From Blastochloris sulfoviridis (GTDB lineage Bacteria > Pseudomonadota > Alphaproteobacteria > Rhizobiales > Xanthobacteraceae), in NCBI RefSeq assembly GCF_008630065.1, contig NZ_VWPL01000008.1, positions 82,054 to 146,053 on the forward strand: DNA of 64,000 bases, in the 5' to 3' direction. Positions 34,569 through 43,371 of this stretch are shown here, piece after piece. Both the position numbers and the translations under genes were made by a program. A model generated the notes under the pieces. It made no database searches. It had not been told where the DNA came from and worked only from the letters and a program-made list of their open reading frames with translations. Within the stretch, counting starts at the first letter, position 1. Each line of letters opens with the position of its first letter.

Positions 34569-35424
34569 GGCGGCCGCCCCGCACATCCGCGCCCTTGCCT
34601 CCACGGTGGGCGGCGCGCCGGTCGACGCGGCGCTGCTGGACCGCCTGCCGAAGCTGGAGATCATCGCCAGTTTCGGGGTCGGCTACGACCACATCGACGC
34701 CGCGGCTGCCGGCCGGCGCGGCGTGGTGGTGACCAACACCCCCGACGTACTGACCGAGGAGGTGGCCGACACCGCGCTCGGCCTGCTGATCGGCACGGTG
34801 CGCCAACTGCCGCAGGCCGAGCGCTATCTGCGCGCCGGCAAGTGGCGGGAGGCGAACTTTCCGCTCAGCCCCTCGCTGCGCGACCGAAGCGTCGGCATCT
34901 ACGGCATGGGGCGCATCGGCCGGGCCATCGCCCGCCGGCTCGACGCCTTCGGCGTGCCGGTGGCCTATTTCAGCCGCACCGCCCACGCCGACGTGCCCTA
35001 TCCCTATCATCCCGACCTCGTTGCGCTCGCCCGCAACGTCGACACGCTGATCGCCATCGCCCCGGGCACGCCGGAGACCCGCGCCGCCATCAATGCCGAG
35101 GTGCTGGCCGCGCTGGGGCCGCGCGGCATCCTGATCAATGTCGCGCGCGGCTCGGTGGTCGACGAGCCGGCGCTGATCGAGGCGCTGAAGACCGGCACCA
35201 TCCTGTCCGCCGGCCTCGACGTGTTCGCCGACGAGCCGAACGTGCCGGCCGAGCTGATCGCCATGGAGCACGTGGTGCTGCTGCCGCATGTCGGCTCGGC
35301 CGCGCTCTACACCCGCCAGGCTATGGCGCAACTCACGATCGACAATCTGGTGAGCTGGTTCGAGGGGCGCGGCCCGTTAACCCCGGTACCGGAAACGCCG
35401 TGGCGGAATTCGCCCAACGCATGA
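34447..35424 (+). CDS. D-isomer-specific 2-hydroxyacid dehydrogenase (glyoxylate/hydroxypyruvate reductase-like)
   Basis: 325 residues. Catalytic and cofactor features: substrate loop ASFGVGYDHID, NAD(P)-binding GIYGMGRIGRAIARRLDAFG with Ser-Arg (YFSRTAH) after the second strand, which favours NADPH, catalytic Arg in NVARGSVVDEPAL, Glu in FADEPNVPAEL and His in LLPHVGSAALY. It likely reduces glyoxylate or hydroxypyruvate. The ATG at 34447 has GGAG nine bases upstream. It overlaps the EamA gene by 122 bp. Confidence 0.9.
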   Translation: MTDTPPQILVPRPVMPMILDQLGQRFRLLRLWETGGETALEAAAPHIRALASTVGGAPVDAALLDRLPKLEIIASFGVGYDHIDAAAAGRRGVVVTNTPDVLTEEVADTALGLLIGTVRQLPQAERYLRAGKWREANFPLSPSLRDRSVGIYGMGRIGRAIARRLDAFGVPVAYFSRTAHADVPYPYHPDLVALARNVDTLIAIAPGTPETRAAINAEVLAALGPRGILINVARGSVVDEPALIEALKTGTILSAGLDVFADEPNVPAELIAMEHVVLLPHVGSAALYTRQAMAQLTIDNLVSWFEGRGPLTPVPETPWRNSPNA

Positions 35425-35493
35425 TATTTTGTTACTCAAATCGGGGTTCATCGTTCGAATCCGCCGGGGTTCGGACCTGCTGGGAATAGGGGC

Positions 35494-36213
35494 ATGCGCG
35501 CATTTCTGCTTTGTCTGGCCTTATCCTTGGCCAGCCCCGCCATGGCCGAGACCGCCAAGCCGCAGAAGGCGCCCGAGGCGGTGCCGGCCGCCACAGTGCC
35601 CGACGAGGTTCGCGACCTGGCCGGGGCATTCGAGATCACCGACGCCGAATCGACCCGCCGCTGCGCGATGACGCTGGATGCGCGCGTGCAGAGCGGCGGC
35701 TTTGCGCTGGCGTTCGACAAGCCGGCCTGCGCCGCCGCGCTGCCCTTCCTGTCGACGGTGAACGCCTGGGCGCTGGGCCCGGCCGGCGCCATCCGCCTCA
35801 TCGACGGCACCGGCCGCACGGTGGCCGAGTTCGGCGAGACCGAGGACGGCCTCTACGAGATGGCCCGCTCCGGCGAGGGCATCTTCTTCCTGTCGCGCGC
35901 CGGCGGCTCGGAGCCGCCGGGCCCGGTGCCGGCCGATCTCGCCGGCACCTGGAGCTTCGCCCGCCAGCCGGACCGGCCGATCTGCAAGGTGACGCTGACC
36001 GAGAAGCCGGCCACCGAAGACACTTTCAAGCTGTCGCTCGCCGCCGGCTGCGACCAGACCATCACGTCGTTCGCCCCGGTGTCGTGGCGGATCGAGCGCA
36101 CCGACATGGTGATCCTCTCCAGCAGCGGCGACCAGCTCCGCTTCGAGCAGACCGAGGACAATGTCTGGCGCAAGGTGCCCGAGGGCAACCGGCCGCTGCT
36201 GCTGATCCGCTGA
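35494..36213 (+). CDS. Exported protein with two Inh/AprI-like protease-inhibitor domains
   Basis: 239 residues with a signal peptide (FLLCLALSLASPAMA). Two repeats of an Inh-like lipocalin beta-barrel follow: LAGAFEITDAESTRRCAMTL (about 42) and LAGTWSFARQPDRPICKVTL (about 150), each with a paired Cys later (PACAAALPF; AAGCDQTITSF). Inh/AprI proteins inhibit secreted serralysin-type metalloproteases. No such protease or type I secretion gene is near, and tandem Inh domains are typical of Hyphomicrobiales proteins of unproven function. Confidence 0.78.
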   Translation: MRAFLLCLALSLASPAMAETAKPQKAPEAVPAATVPDEVRDLAGAFEITDAESTRRCAMTLDARVQSGGFALAFDKPACAAALPFLSTVNAWALGPAGAIRLIDGTGRTVAEFGETEDGLYEMARSGEGIFFLSRAGGSEPPGPVPADLAGTWSFARQPDRPICKVTLTEKPATEDTFKLSLAAGCDQTITSFAPVSWRIERTDMVILSSSGDQLRFEQTEDNVWRKVPEGNRPLLLIR

Positions 36214-36232
36214 GCGGAAATCCGGCCTGCCG

Positions 36233-37186
36233 TCAGCGCGAGGCCATCCGCTGTTCGCCGGCGGCCGGCGCCTCGCGCGACGCCTCCTCCGGGAACGGGG
36301 CCTGCGCGCCGCCCGCGGCGGCCTCCTCCGGCCGCTCATAGAGCCGCTTCAGCCGCGAGGTGCTGCGCAGCACGTAGCCGTGCTCGGCCAGGAGCGCGTC
36401 GAGGTCGGAGTGCCAAAGGTCCAGCCGGTTGGCGAGGATCAAGAGCGCCGGCCAGCGCGCCGGCGGCGCGCTGCGGAAGAACGGCAGCAGCACGAGGTCT
36501 TCGGCCCCCTCGACATCGATCTTCATGGCGTCGATGCGATCGATGCCCTCGCTGTCCAGGATCCGGTTCAGGGGCGCTGCCGGAACCGTGACGCTGGCGC
36601 CCTCGCCGGCATCGAAGCCGAGCACCTTGACGCTCGATTCGCCCTTGTTGCGCGCCGCCAGGAACAGCGTCAGCGGCCCCTCGCGATCAGCCACCGCGAT
36701 CGACAGAGCCTTGACGCCGCAGCCGGGATTCGCACCGATATTGAAGCACAGCCGGTCGAACACGACCGGTTGCGGCTCGATCGCCAGAAGCCGGCCGCGC
36801 CCCTTCGTGCGCGCCGCCACGAACAGGCTGTAGCCGCCGATATTGGCGCCGATATCGACGAAGGTGACCTCAAGGCCGCTCTCGATCCGCCGGTCGACGA
36901 ACGCCCCCAGCGCCGCCCGCTCGGCCGGGTCGAAATATTGCGGCGTGAACAGGATGCGCTTTTCGCAGACATTGTTGAACGGGTAGAGCCGGAAGCGGGC
37001 GCCCATCGATTCGACGTCGAGCGGCCGGCCGGCCAGCCGCGTGGTCACCAGCCGACGCAGCGTGAACGCGAGGCGCCGATACAGCCAGCGGTCGGGAATG
37101 CGGCGGGTCAGGCGGATGATGCGCGAGGCGAAAGCGCCGGGCTCGCAGGTGCCGTAGGGGCTGGAGTCGTTGTCGCGTTCCGGCAA
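36233..37186 (-). CDS. FkbM-family methyltransferase
   Basis: 317 residues. The core is VTFVDIGANIGGYSLFVAAR (SAM-binding motif I), LAIEPQPVVFDRL, and IDAMKIDVEGAEDLVLLPFF, all standard FkbM features. Members O-methylate sugars, glycolipids or other small molecules. The reading frame suggests a TTG start at 37186 with GGAG upstream; no upstream ATG fits, and the first internal ATG (residue 61) would cut into the domain. The C-terminal about 30 residues are Ala/Glu-rich. No glycan cluster is near. Confidence 0.85.
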   Translation of the reverse strand: MPERDNDSSPYGTCEPGAFASRIIRLTRRIPDRWLYRRLAFTLRRLVTTRLAGRPLDVESMGARFRLYPFNNVCEKRILFTPQYFDPAERAALGAFVDRRIESGLEVTFVDIGANIGGYSLFVAARTKGRGRLLAIEPQPVVFDRLCFNIGANPGCGVKALSIAVADREGPLTLFLAARNKGESSVKVLGFDAGEGASVTVPAAPLNRILDSEGIDRIDAMKIDVEGAEDLVLLPFFRSAPPARWPALLILANRLDLWHSDLDALLAEHGYVLRSTSRLKRLYERPEEAAAGGAQAPFPEEASREAPAAGEQRMASR

Positions 37187-37343
37187 TCCCGAACTCCAGT
37201 GCGGTTGGCCTCCGGCAGGACAGCGCGGCCGCGGCCGCCTGAAACCTGCGACGCATCCTTGCGCGAGCCTGCCGATCGCCTACATTGCCCGAACCGGCGA
37301 GGCAAGAGGCAGCCGCAGCCACTTGGTTCCGAGTGAAAACGAA

Positions 37344-38168
37344 ATGACCTATGTCGATGCCACCGTCGCGCCGCTGCGCAAGAACGGCCAGATCAAGCTC
37401 CACGGGCAAGCCGACTTCAACGGCATGCGCAAGGCCGGCCGCCTCGTGGCCGAGGCGCTGGACCTGATCACCCCGATGATCCAGCCGGGCGTCGTCACCG
37501 ACGCCATCGACCGGACGGTGTTCGAGTTCGCCATGGACCACGGCGCCCTGCCGGCGACGCTGATGTACCGCGGCTACCGCAAGTCGACCTGCACGTCGAT
37601 CAATCACGTGGTCTGCCACGGCATCCCCAACGACAAGCCGCTGCGCGAGGGCGACATCGTCAATGTCGACGTCACCCTGATCCTCGACGGCTGGCACGGC
37701 GATTCGAGCCGCATGTACCCGGTGGGCGAGATTCCCCGCCGCGCCGAAAAGCTGATCGAGACCACCTACGAGGCGATGATGCGCGGCATTGCCGTGATCA
37801 AGCCGGGGGCGACGGTCGGCGACATCGGCGCCGCCATCCAGGATTTCGTCGAGCCGCGCCACATGAGCGTGGTGCGCGATTTCTGCGGCCACGGCCTAGG
37901 GCGCCTGTTTCACGACGAGCCGAACATCGTCCATGTCGGCCGCCCGGGCGAGGGCGCGGTGCTGAAGCCCGGCATGTTCTTCACCGTCGAGCCGATGATC
38001 AATCTCGGCCGGGCGCACGTGAAGGTGCTGTCCGACGGCTGGACCGCGGTGACCCGCGACCGATCGCTGTCGGCGCAGTTCGAGCACGCGGTCGGCGTCA
38101 CCGAGACCGGCGTCGAGATCTTCACATTGTCGCCGAAAGGGCTGGACAAGCCACCCTACACCGTCTGA
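37344..38168 (+). CDS. map: Type I methionine aminopeptidase
   Basis: A 274-residue enzyme that removes the initiator Met from nascent proteins. The five metal ligands are visible: Asp and Asp in [20 protein letters not shown], His in [17 protein letters not shown], Glu in [11 protein letters not shown] and Glu in [10 protein letters not shown]. The ATG at 37344 begins [20 protein letters not shown]. radC follows after nine bases on the same strand, the usual Hyphomicrobiales order. Confidence 0.96.
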   Translation: MTYVDATVAPLRKNGQIKLHGQADFNGMRKAGRLVAEALDLITPMIQPGVVTDAIDRTVFEFAMDHGALPATLMYRGYRKSTCTSINHVVCHGIPNDKPLREGDIVNVDVTLILDGWHGDSSRMYPVGEIPRRAEKLIETTYEAMMRGIAVIKPGATVGDIGAAIQDFVEPRHMSVVRDFCGHGLGRLFHDEPNIVHVGRPGEGAVLKPGMFFTVEPMINLGRAHVKVLSDGWTAVTRDRSLSAQFEHAVGVTETGVEIFTLSPKGLDKPPYTV

Positions 38169-38176
38169 GGCCAGCC

Positions 38177-38884
38177 GTGGCCCGGGCCCCGAAATCGCCG
38201 CCGGGGATGTCGGAGCCGCATTTCGCCGGCCACCGCGCACGCCTGCGCGCCCGCTTCCTGGAGGCCGGGCCCGACGCCCTGCCCGACTATGAGCTTCTGG
38301 AGCTGGTGCTGTTCCGCGCGCTGCCGCGGCAGGACACCAAGCCGCTGGCCAAGGCCCTGCTCAGCCGCTTCGGCTCGTTTGCCGAGGTGCTGTCCGCCCC
38401 CCCGGCGCGGCTGGTGGAGGTCGAAGGCGTCGGCGAGGCGGTGGCGGCGGAGCTGAAGATCATCCAGGCGGCGGCCCAGCGCCTCGCCAGGGGCGCCGTC
38501 AAGGATCGCCCGGTTCTGGGCTCCTGGTCGCAGGTTTTGGATTTCTGCCGCGCGGCGATGGCCTTCGCCGAGCGCGAGGAGTTTCGCATCCTGTTCCTCG
38601 ACAAGCGCAACCAGCTTATCGCCGACGAGGTGCTGTCGCGCGGAACCATCGACCACACCCCGGTCTATCCCCGCGAGGTGGTCAAGCGCGCCCTGGAACT
38701 GTCGGCCAGCGCCTTGATCCTGGTGCACAACCACCCTTCGGGCGACCCCACCCCCTCCACCGCCGACATCCAGATGACCTGCAAGATCATCGAGGCCGCG
38801 GCGCCGCTCGGCATCACGCTGCACGACCACCTGATCATCGGCAAGAACGGCCACGCCTCGTTCAGGGGCCTGGGGCTGATGTGA
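38177..38884 (+). CDS. radC: RadC-family JAB-domain protein
   Basis: 235 residues. An N-terminal helix-hairpin-helix region ([29 protein letters not shown]) is followed by the JAB1/MPN metalloprotease-like domain with the metal motif [18 protein letters not shown]. Despite its name, RadC's role in repair is unproven. The start is GTG 38177, eight bases after the map stop, so map-radC form an operon. Confidence 0.92.
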   Translation: MARAPKSPPGMSEPHFAGHRARLRARFLEAGPDALPDYELLELVLFRALPRQDTKPLAKALLSRFGSFAEVLSAPPARLVEVEGVGEAVAAELKIIQAAAQRLARGAVKDRPVLGSWSQVLDFCRAAMAFAEREEFRILFLDKRNQLIADEVLSRGTIDHTPVYPREVVKRALELSASALILVHNHPSGDPTPSTADIQMTCKIIEAAAPLGITLHDHLIIGKNGHASFRGLGLM

Positions 38885-38900
38885 GACGGTTTTCGGTCGG

Positions 38901-39767
38901 TCAGCTCTGCCCGGCGGCGTCCGCCCTTTCCCGCTCCAGCAGGTCGCGGAACCGCGCCTGCACGTCGCCGTAGGCGACCGCACCGTTGAGGGCGGTGAAG
39001 GTGCCGTGGATCATGATCTCCTCGGCCGCGCGCATCAGCGCACCGATGCACACCCGCACCAAAGCCGAGCCCAGCGAGATGCGCTTGACGCCGAGCGCGG
39101 CGAGGTCCGCCGCCGACAGCCCGGCCTTGCCCGGCACCAGCACATTGACCGGCTTGGGCGCCACCGCCCGCACGATCGCCTTGATCAGTTCGGGATCGCT
39201 GACCCCCGGCGCATAGAGACAGTCCGCCCCGGCCTCGGCATAGGCGACGAGCCGCTTCAGCGTGTCGTCGAAATCGGGCCGGCCGTGCAGGAAGTTCTCG
39301 GCCCGCGCCACCAGCACGAAATCGTGCGGCAGGCTGCGGGCCGCAGCAGCCGCCGTGCGGATGCGAGCGACCGCGGCGTCGAACGCATAGATCGGCGCCT
39401 CGGAATTGCCGGTGGCATCCTCGATCGAGCCGCCGACCAGCCCAGCTGCGGACGCACCGATGATGGTGGTCTCGATATCGAGATCGCGCTCGCCGAAGCC
39501 GTTCTCCAGATCGCCCGACACCGGCAGCGCGGTCGCCCCGGCGATGTCGGCGGCATTGATCAGCAATTCCTCGCGACGCAGCAGGCCCATCCCGTCCGGT
39601 CGCCCGAGGCTGTAGGCGAAGCCGGCGCTAGTGGTGGCCAGCGCCGGGAACCCGTAGGATGTCAGCAGCTTGGCGGTGCCGGCGTCCCACGGATTGGGAA
39701 TCACGAAGGCGCCCGGCGCCGCGTGCAGGGCCCGGAACCGCGCGGCCTTCTCCGCCTGCTCGCTCAT
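38901..39767 (-). CDS. Isocitrate lyase/PEP mutase family enzyme
   Basis: 288 residues with a TIM-barrel of the PEP mutase/ICL superfamily: FVIPNPWDAGTAKLL, VSGDLENGFG with a metal-binding Asp-Glu pair, VGGSIEDATGN, VLVARAENFLHG and ADCLYAPGVSDPELI. The Cys of true isocitrate lyases is absent; this subfamily usually acts as a 2,3-dimethylmalate-lyase-like or oxaloacetate-hydrolysing enzyme, but the substrate is unknown. It overlaps the GNAT gene by 4 bp and is transcribed after it. Confidence 0.85.
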   Translation of the reverse strand: MSEQAEKAARFRALHAAPGAFVIPNPWDAGTAKLLTSYGFPALATTSAGFAYSLGRPDGMGLLRREELLINAADIAGATALPVSGDLENGFGERDLDIETTIIGASAAGLVGGSIEDATGNSEAPIYAFDAAVARIRTAAAAARSLPHDFVLVARAENFLHGRPDFDDTLKRLVAYAEAGADCLYAPGVSDPELIKAIVRAVAPKPVNVLVPGKAGLSAADLAALGVKRISLGSALVRVCIGALMRAAEEIMIHGTFTALNGAVAYGDVQARFRDLLERERADAAGQS

Positions 39768-40444
39768 CGGAACTCCTCAAGTCGCCGGCGCTGCCGGCCG
39801 TCGGGCGAGAAATTGGACGCATCGAGCCACGTCTCGAACACGCGCCGGTGCGCCGGCCAATCGTTGTCGAGCATCGCGAACCACGCAGTATCGCGGTTTT
39901 CGCCCTTCAGCACCATGTGCTGGCGGAACAGCCCTTCGTAGGAAAAGCCGAACCGCAGGGCCGCCCGCTTGGAGGGGAGATTGCGGTCGTTGCACTTCCA
40001 TTCCAGGCGCCGGTAGCCGAGATCGTCGAACACGTGGCCGGCGACCAGCGCGATCGCCTCGGTCGCCCCGGCGGTGCGCTGGAGCCGCGGTCCGAACAGG
40101 ATCGAGCCGACCTCGATCACCCCGTTCTTGGCATCGATGCGCATCAATGCGAGCCGGCCCACCGCCTCGCCGCTGGCCTGGTCGACCACCGCATAGAAGA
40201 ACGGATCGAGGCTTTCCGCCGCCTGCGCCACCCAGGCCTCGACCTTGGCCACATCGACCGGCGGCGGCTCGAACAGGAAGTCGTAGAGCGCGGCCGGCGC
40301 CGCCGTGGTCCGGCCAAGATCGGCGCCGTGGCGAGCGGGATCGAGCCGCTCCAGCCGGACGAAACGCCCCGCGAGCGGCCGGCCGTCCGGCGTGGGACGC
40401 GGCGTCCAGTGCGACAGGTCTCGCGTCCCGGTGCCTTCCGCCAT
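39764..40444 (-). CDS. GNAT-family N-acetyltransferase
   Basis: 226 residues, RimJ/RimL-like subfamily: GRFVRLERLDPARHGADLGR at the N-terminus, then GEAVGRLALMRIDAKNGVIE, GATEAIALVAGHVFDDLGYR and WKCNDRNLPSKRAALRFGFS, the acetyl-CoA-binding and motif B parts. The start at 40444 has GGGGGAA upstream. It is co-transcribed with the PEP-mutase-family gene (ATGA overlap). The acceptor is unknown; it might acetylate a toxic amine or a protein N-terminus. Confidence 0.88.
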   Translation of the reverse strand: MAEGTGTRDLSHWTPRPTPDGRPLAGRFVRLERLDPARHGADLGRTTAAPAALYDFLFEPPPVDVAKVEAWVAQAAESLDPFFYAVVDQASGEAVGRLALMRIDAKNGVIEVGSILFGPRLQRTAGATEAIALVAGHVFDDLGYRRLEWKCNDRNLPSKRAALRFGFSYEGLFRQHMVLKGENRDTAWFAMLDNDWPAHRRVFETWLDASNFSPDGRQRRRLEEFR

Positions 40445-40588
40445 CGATTCCCCCTGCAGCGGCCCAAACGAGGCTTGATAGCGAAGCCATCCAGCCAAGG
40501 CGAGGCCATCGCCGAGGCCATCCGGCCCCGGCGTGGACACCCGCGCCCCGACGGGCCATTGTGCGCCGCTCCAGACAGGAGGTTGCCC

Positions 40589-41590
40589 ATGTCCCGCGTC
40601 GTCGCCATCGGCGAGGTGTCGATCGAACTCTTCCGCGGCGATGACGGGCGCTACGCCCTGTCGTTCGGCGGCGACGTGTTCCGCACCGCCGTGCGCTTCG
40701 GCCGCCTCGGCGTGCCCACCGCCTTCGCCACCGCGCTCGGCGACGATCCCTATTCACGCACGATCATCGCGGCGATGGAGGCGGAGGGGATGGCGACCGA
40801 CCTGATCGTGCGGATCGCCGGCACCAAGCCCAACCTCACCCTCATCGACACGGCGACGAGCGGCGAGCGCCTTGTCCATGGCTGGCGCGATGGGGCGCCG
40901 GCGCACCATCTCTTCTCGGTTCATGGGTGGGGTGCCGTGGCCGAGGCGATGACGCTGGCGCGCCTCGTCTATATCTCGGGCATCACCTTGTCGCTCTACG
41001 ACAATGTCGGCCTTGGCCGGTTGCTCGCGACCCTTGAGGTGGCGCGCGAGCGCGGCGCCAGGATCGCCTTCGCCGGCCGGTTCCAGCCGCAGGGCTGGGG
41101 CGGCGATGCGGCGCGCGCCCGCGCCGTGCTAGCCGAGGCGCTGTGCCGCACCGACATCGCGCTGGTGAACTTCGCCGACGAGGCGCTGCTCTATGGCGAC
41201 GTCTCGCCGGCCGCCACGCTCGACCGGCTGGCGGCCGCCGGCATCGCCGAGGTCGCGGTCAAGACCGGCGCCGAGGGCGTGCTGGTGATGAGCGGCGGCG
41301 AGGCAAGCCGTGTCGCGACCGAGCAGCCGACCACAACCGGGCAGACCACGACCGATCAGGCCGACCCGCAGGAAGGCGCGGCGGTGATCCCGGTTGCCGC
41401 ATGGGAAGAGTTTGACGCCGGCTATCTCGCGGCCCGCCTGAACAACCAGCCGCCGGAGGCAGCCGCACGTGCCGGACTTCGACTTGCGGAGGACGCAATT
41501 CGTCCACGCGGCCCAGACAAGGCCGCCAACGGACCACGGAACGGCCCAGCTAAAGACCCAATCGGCGGGCAAGTCCCACCCTGTCACTGA
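40589..41590 (+). CDS. Degenerate PfkB-family carbohydrate kinase (possible pseudo-enzyme)
   Basis: 333 residues. The overall PfkB fold is clear (VVAIGEVSIELFRGDDG, SFGGDVFRTAVRFGRLGVPT, FATALGDDPYSRTIIAAMEA, AVKTGAEGVLVMSGGE) and is closest to 2-keto-3-deoxygluconate kinases. Active-site motifs are changed: the DxNxRPxLW region reads AGRFQPQGW, and the A-G-D catalytic motif (normally TTAAGDSFNAGY) reads VAAWEEFDAGY, so the anion-hole Gly and base Asp are Trp and Glu. A TTTGQTTTDQ insertion precedes it, and a polar tail follows. The AGGAGG ribosome binding site is excellent, so it is expressed as written; kinase activity is doubtful. Confidence 0.8.
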   Translation: MSRVVAIGEVSIELFRGDDGRYALSFGGDVFRTAVRFGRLGVPTAFATALGDDPYSRTIIAAMEAEGMATDLIVRIAGTKPNLTLIDTATSGERLVHGWRDGAPAHHLFSVHGWGAVAEAMTLARLVYISGITLSLYDNVGLGRLLATLEVARERGARIAFAGRFQPQGWGGDAARARAVLAEALCRTDIALVNFADEALLYGDVSPAATLDRLAAAGIAEVAVKTGAEGVLVMSGGEASRVATEQPTTTGQTTTDQADPQEGAAVIPVAAWEEFDAGYLAARLNNQPPEAAARAGLRLAEDAIRPRGPDKAANGPRNGPAKDPIGGQVPPCH

Positions 41591-41649
41591 TGGACACGGG
41601 CGTCATCTCTCCCCGGCTACCGCCAGACGGCTTTGCCCCGCCAGAGCCG

Positions 41650-41664
41650 TTAACCACTCGGTAA
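41650..41664. promoter_or_regulatory. CtrA-like box TTAA-N7-GTAA upstream of the glucosaminidase gene
   Basis: TTAACCACTCGGTAA lies 52 bases before the ATG at 41716, with correct N7 spacing for CtrA. A peptidoglycan hydrolase is a reasonable CtrA target. Confidence 0.5.
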
Positions 41665-41715
41665 CCTTGACGGAGGACAAACGACCCCGTGCACCGTCCA
41701 GGTCCGGGGGGCTGT

Positions 41716-42462
41716 ATGATTCGATTTCACCCGATCGCCACCACCCTTGTCGCCAGCGTTCTTGGTGTACTCACGCTGGGAGATGTCCCCGCTCATGCGG
41801 CGACGTTGCCTCCCATTAAAGCCGCCAGCGGCAACCAGGTTCCGGCCTGCGTCACTCCGACGCGCCTCACCTCGTTCCTCAAGTCCCGCCACCGCGACAT
41901 CGATCCCCGGCTGGAAACCGTCGCGGCGCACTATGAGCAGCATGGCCGGGCGCTGGGGGTTCGCTGGGACTACGCGTTCTTCCAGATGATCGTCGAGACC
42001 AACTGGCTGCGCTTCCATCAGGCCAGCGGCCGTCCGGGCCTCGTCTCCCCCGACCAGAACAATTTCGCCGGCATCGGCGCCACCGGCCGCGGCCATTCGG
42101 GCGAGGCCTTCAACGACGTCTCGACCGGCGTGCTCGCCCATCTCCAGCACATCTCGATGTATGCCGGCGAGACGGTCGACAATCCAGTGGCCGTCCGCAC
42201 CCGGCTGGTCCAGGGCTGGGGCGAGATTCCGGGGTGGGCGCACAGGCTGAACCGGCCGGTCACCTATACCGACCTGACCCGCAAGTGGTCGCCGCACGAC
42301 CGCGGCTATTCCGACGACATCGCCGCGGTGGCCGACCAGTTCTTCGCCAATTTCTGCGAGGTGCGCTTCGCCGAGAACGAGCCGGCTCCGAGCAGGCTCT
42401 CGCCCGATCCCACCCCCACCGGCTCGACCCGCACCAGCCTGTTCCGCAAGCTGATGTTCTGA
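41716..42462 (+). CDS. Exported glucosaminidase-domain peptidoglycan hydrolase
   Basis: 248 residues with a signal peptide (TTLVASVLGVLTLGDVPAHA). The GH73-like core contains LKSRHRDIDPRLETVAAHYE, FFQMIVETNWLRFHQASGR with the putative catalytic Glu, and NNFAGIGATGRGHSGEAFND. Members cut the glycan strand between GlcNAc and MurNAc, acting in cell separation or flagellar assembly (the FlgJ domain is related). No flagellar gene is adjacent here. A CtrA-like box lies just upstream. Confidence 0.82.
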   Translation: MIRFHPIATTLVASVLGVLTLGDVPAHAATLPPIKAASGNQVPACVTPTRLTSFLKSRHRDIDPRLETVAAHYEQHGRALGVRWDYAFFQMIVETNWLRFHQASGRPGLVSPDQNNFAGIGATGRGHSGEAFNDVSTGVLAHLQHISMYAGETVDNPVAVRTRLVQGWGEIPGWAHRLNRPVTYTDLTRKWSPHDRGYSDDIAAVADQFFANFCEVRFAENEPAPSRLSPDPTPTGSTRTSLFRKLMF

Positions 42463-43026
42463 GCCGGCGCTCAAGGACCGGCGCCGGCCCCAGGGGTCGG
42501 CGTCGCGTCGTCCGGCCTCTGGCGCTGGCGCGATCGAACAGACGTTATCGGCGCAGCCCTGCTGCCTGCCACGCCGAGCGTTCCTCCCCAAACCGCATGA
42601 TTTTGTTGCCAGGGCAGGTCCGGCCGGGTCGATTCCCGGCCCAGGGCGACCGGAAGCGAGCGGGCTTGCGGAACCGGCGGGTTTCGAGTTCACTTAAATT
42701 TTAGTGCCTCACCCGCTTCGTGCTGCAATTTTTGCGTGCAGGCGGCAGATGGCAGCGAGACGGGCATCTCGGTGGCCGCGCAAGCGTAATTGCGCGTTTA
42801 CCGGGAGCGTTCGGTGTTGCCCGCAGCAGCCGGAGATTTCAACAAGAGCCTTGTTTTCGTCGCGGGAATGAAGCACGATTCAAGAGCATACGGGTTTTGG
42901 CCGTTCCGGCCTCGTCTTTCGCCGAACGGCCTTTGACGTCTCTCGGAATCCCCAAAATCCCAGGGTGTGGCGTCGAGCGTGCAAATACGCGCGGTGTCGA
43001 GACTTCACTTATTTCGGAGACCGACG
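42463..43026. other. Long spacer and probable leader of the cold-shock gene
   Basis: 564 bases without a credible gene. AT-rich patches near 42690-42740 (CACTTAAATTTTAGTG, a 7-bp inverted repeat at 42691-42706) stand out from the GC-rich background. A promoter there would give csp a long 5' untranslated leader, as in other cold-shock genes. Confidence 0.4.
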
Positions 43027-43230
43027 ATGCAAAAGGGCACCGTCAAGTGGTTCAACCCGACCAAGGGGTACGGGTTCATTCAGCCGGCGACCGGCGGCAA
43101 GGACGTGTTCGTCCACATCAGCGCGGTCGAGCGGGCCGGCCTGACGACCCTGAACGAGGGTCAAACCGTCACCTTCGATCTGGTGACCAACCGCGGCAAG
43201 ACTGCGGCCGAAAATCTCCGCGTCGGCTGA
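43027..43230 (+). CDS. Cold-shock domain protein
   Basis: A 67-residue single CSD with RNA-binding RNP motifs KGYGFIQ and DVFVHIS. It starts [25 protein letters not shown] precedes the ATG. These nucleic-acid chaperones melt RNA structure and are often induced by cold or growth transitions. A strong terminator follows 15 bases after the stop. A second, diverged CSD gene is at 49610-49819. Confidence 0.96.
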   Translation: MQKGTVKWFNPTKGYGFIQPATGGKDVFVHISAVERAGLTTLNEGQTVTFDLVTNRGKTAAENLRVG

Positions 43231-43244
43231 GGCGCGCACCCCTA

Positions 43245-43267
43245 AGCCCCGCTTCGGCGGGGCTTTC
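43245..43267 (+). terminator. Terminator of the cold-shock gene
   Basis: The stem AGCCCCGC / GCGGGGCT with the stable TTCG loop is followed by TTCT. Confidence 0.88.
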
Positions 43268-43371
43268 TGCATCTGGGCCCCGATCCGGGCGATTTTGGCC
43301 GGCAGGCCGCGAGAAGGCTCTTGCCGTCCTCCGGCGGCCCGGCCGGCAGTCCGCCGCGGTGCGGACTGTCT

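Noticed and set aside
35429..35475. tRNA-like T-arm sequence GTTCGAATCC
   Set aside because: Only the T-loop-like stretch is present; no acceptor, D or anticodon arms can be folded around it, so it is not a tRNA gene and shows no sign of an attachment site.
42691..42706. Terminator at CACTTAAATTTTAGTG
   Set aside because: The arms are short and AT-rich, with no T-tract; more likely promoter-like AT-rich DNA.
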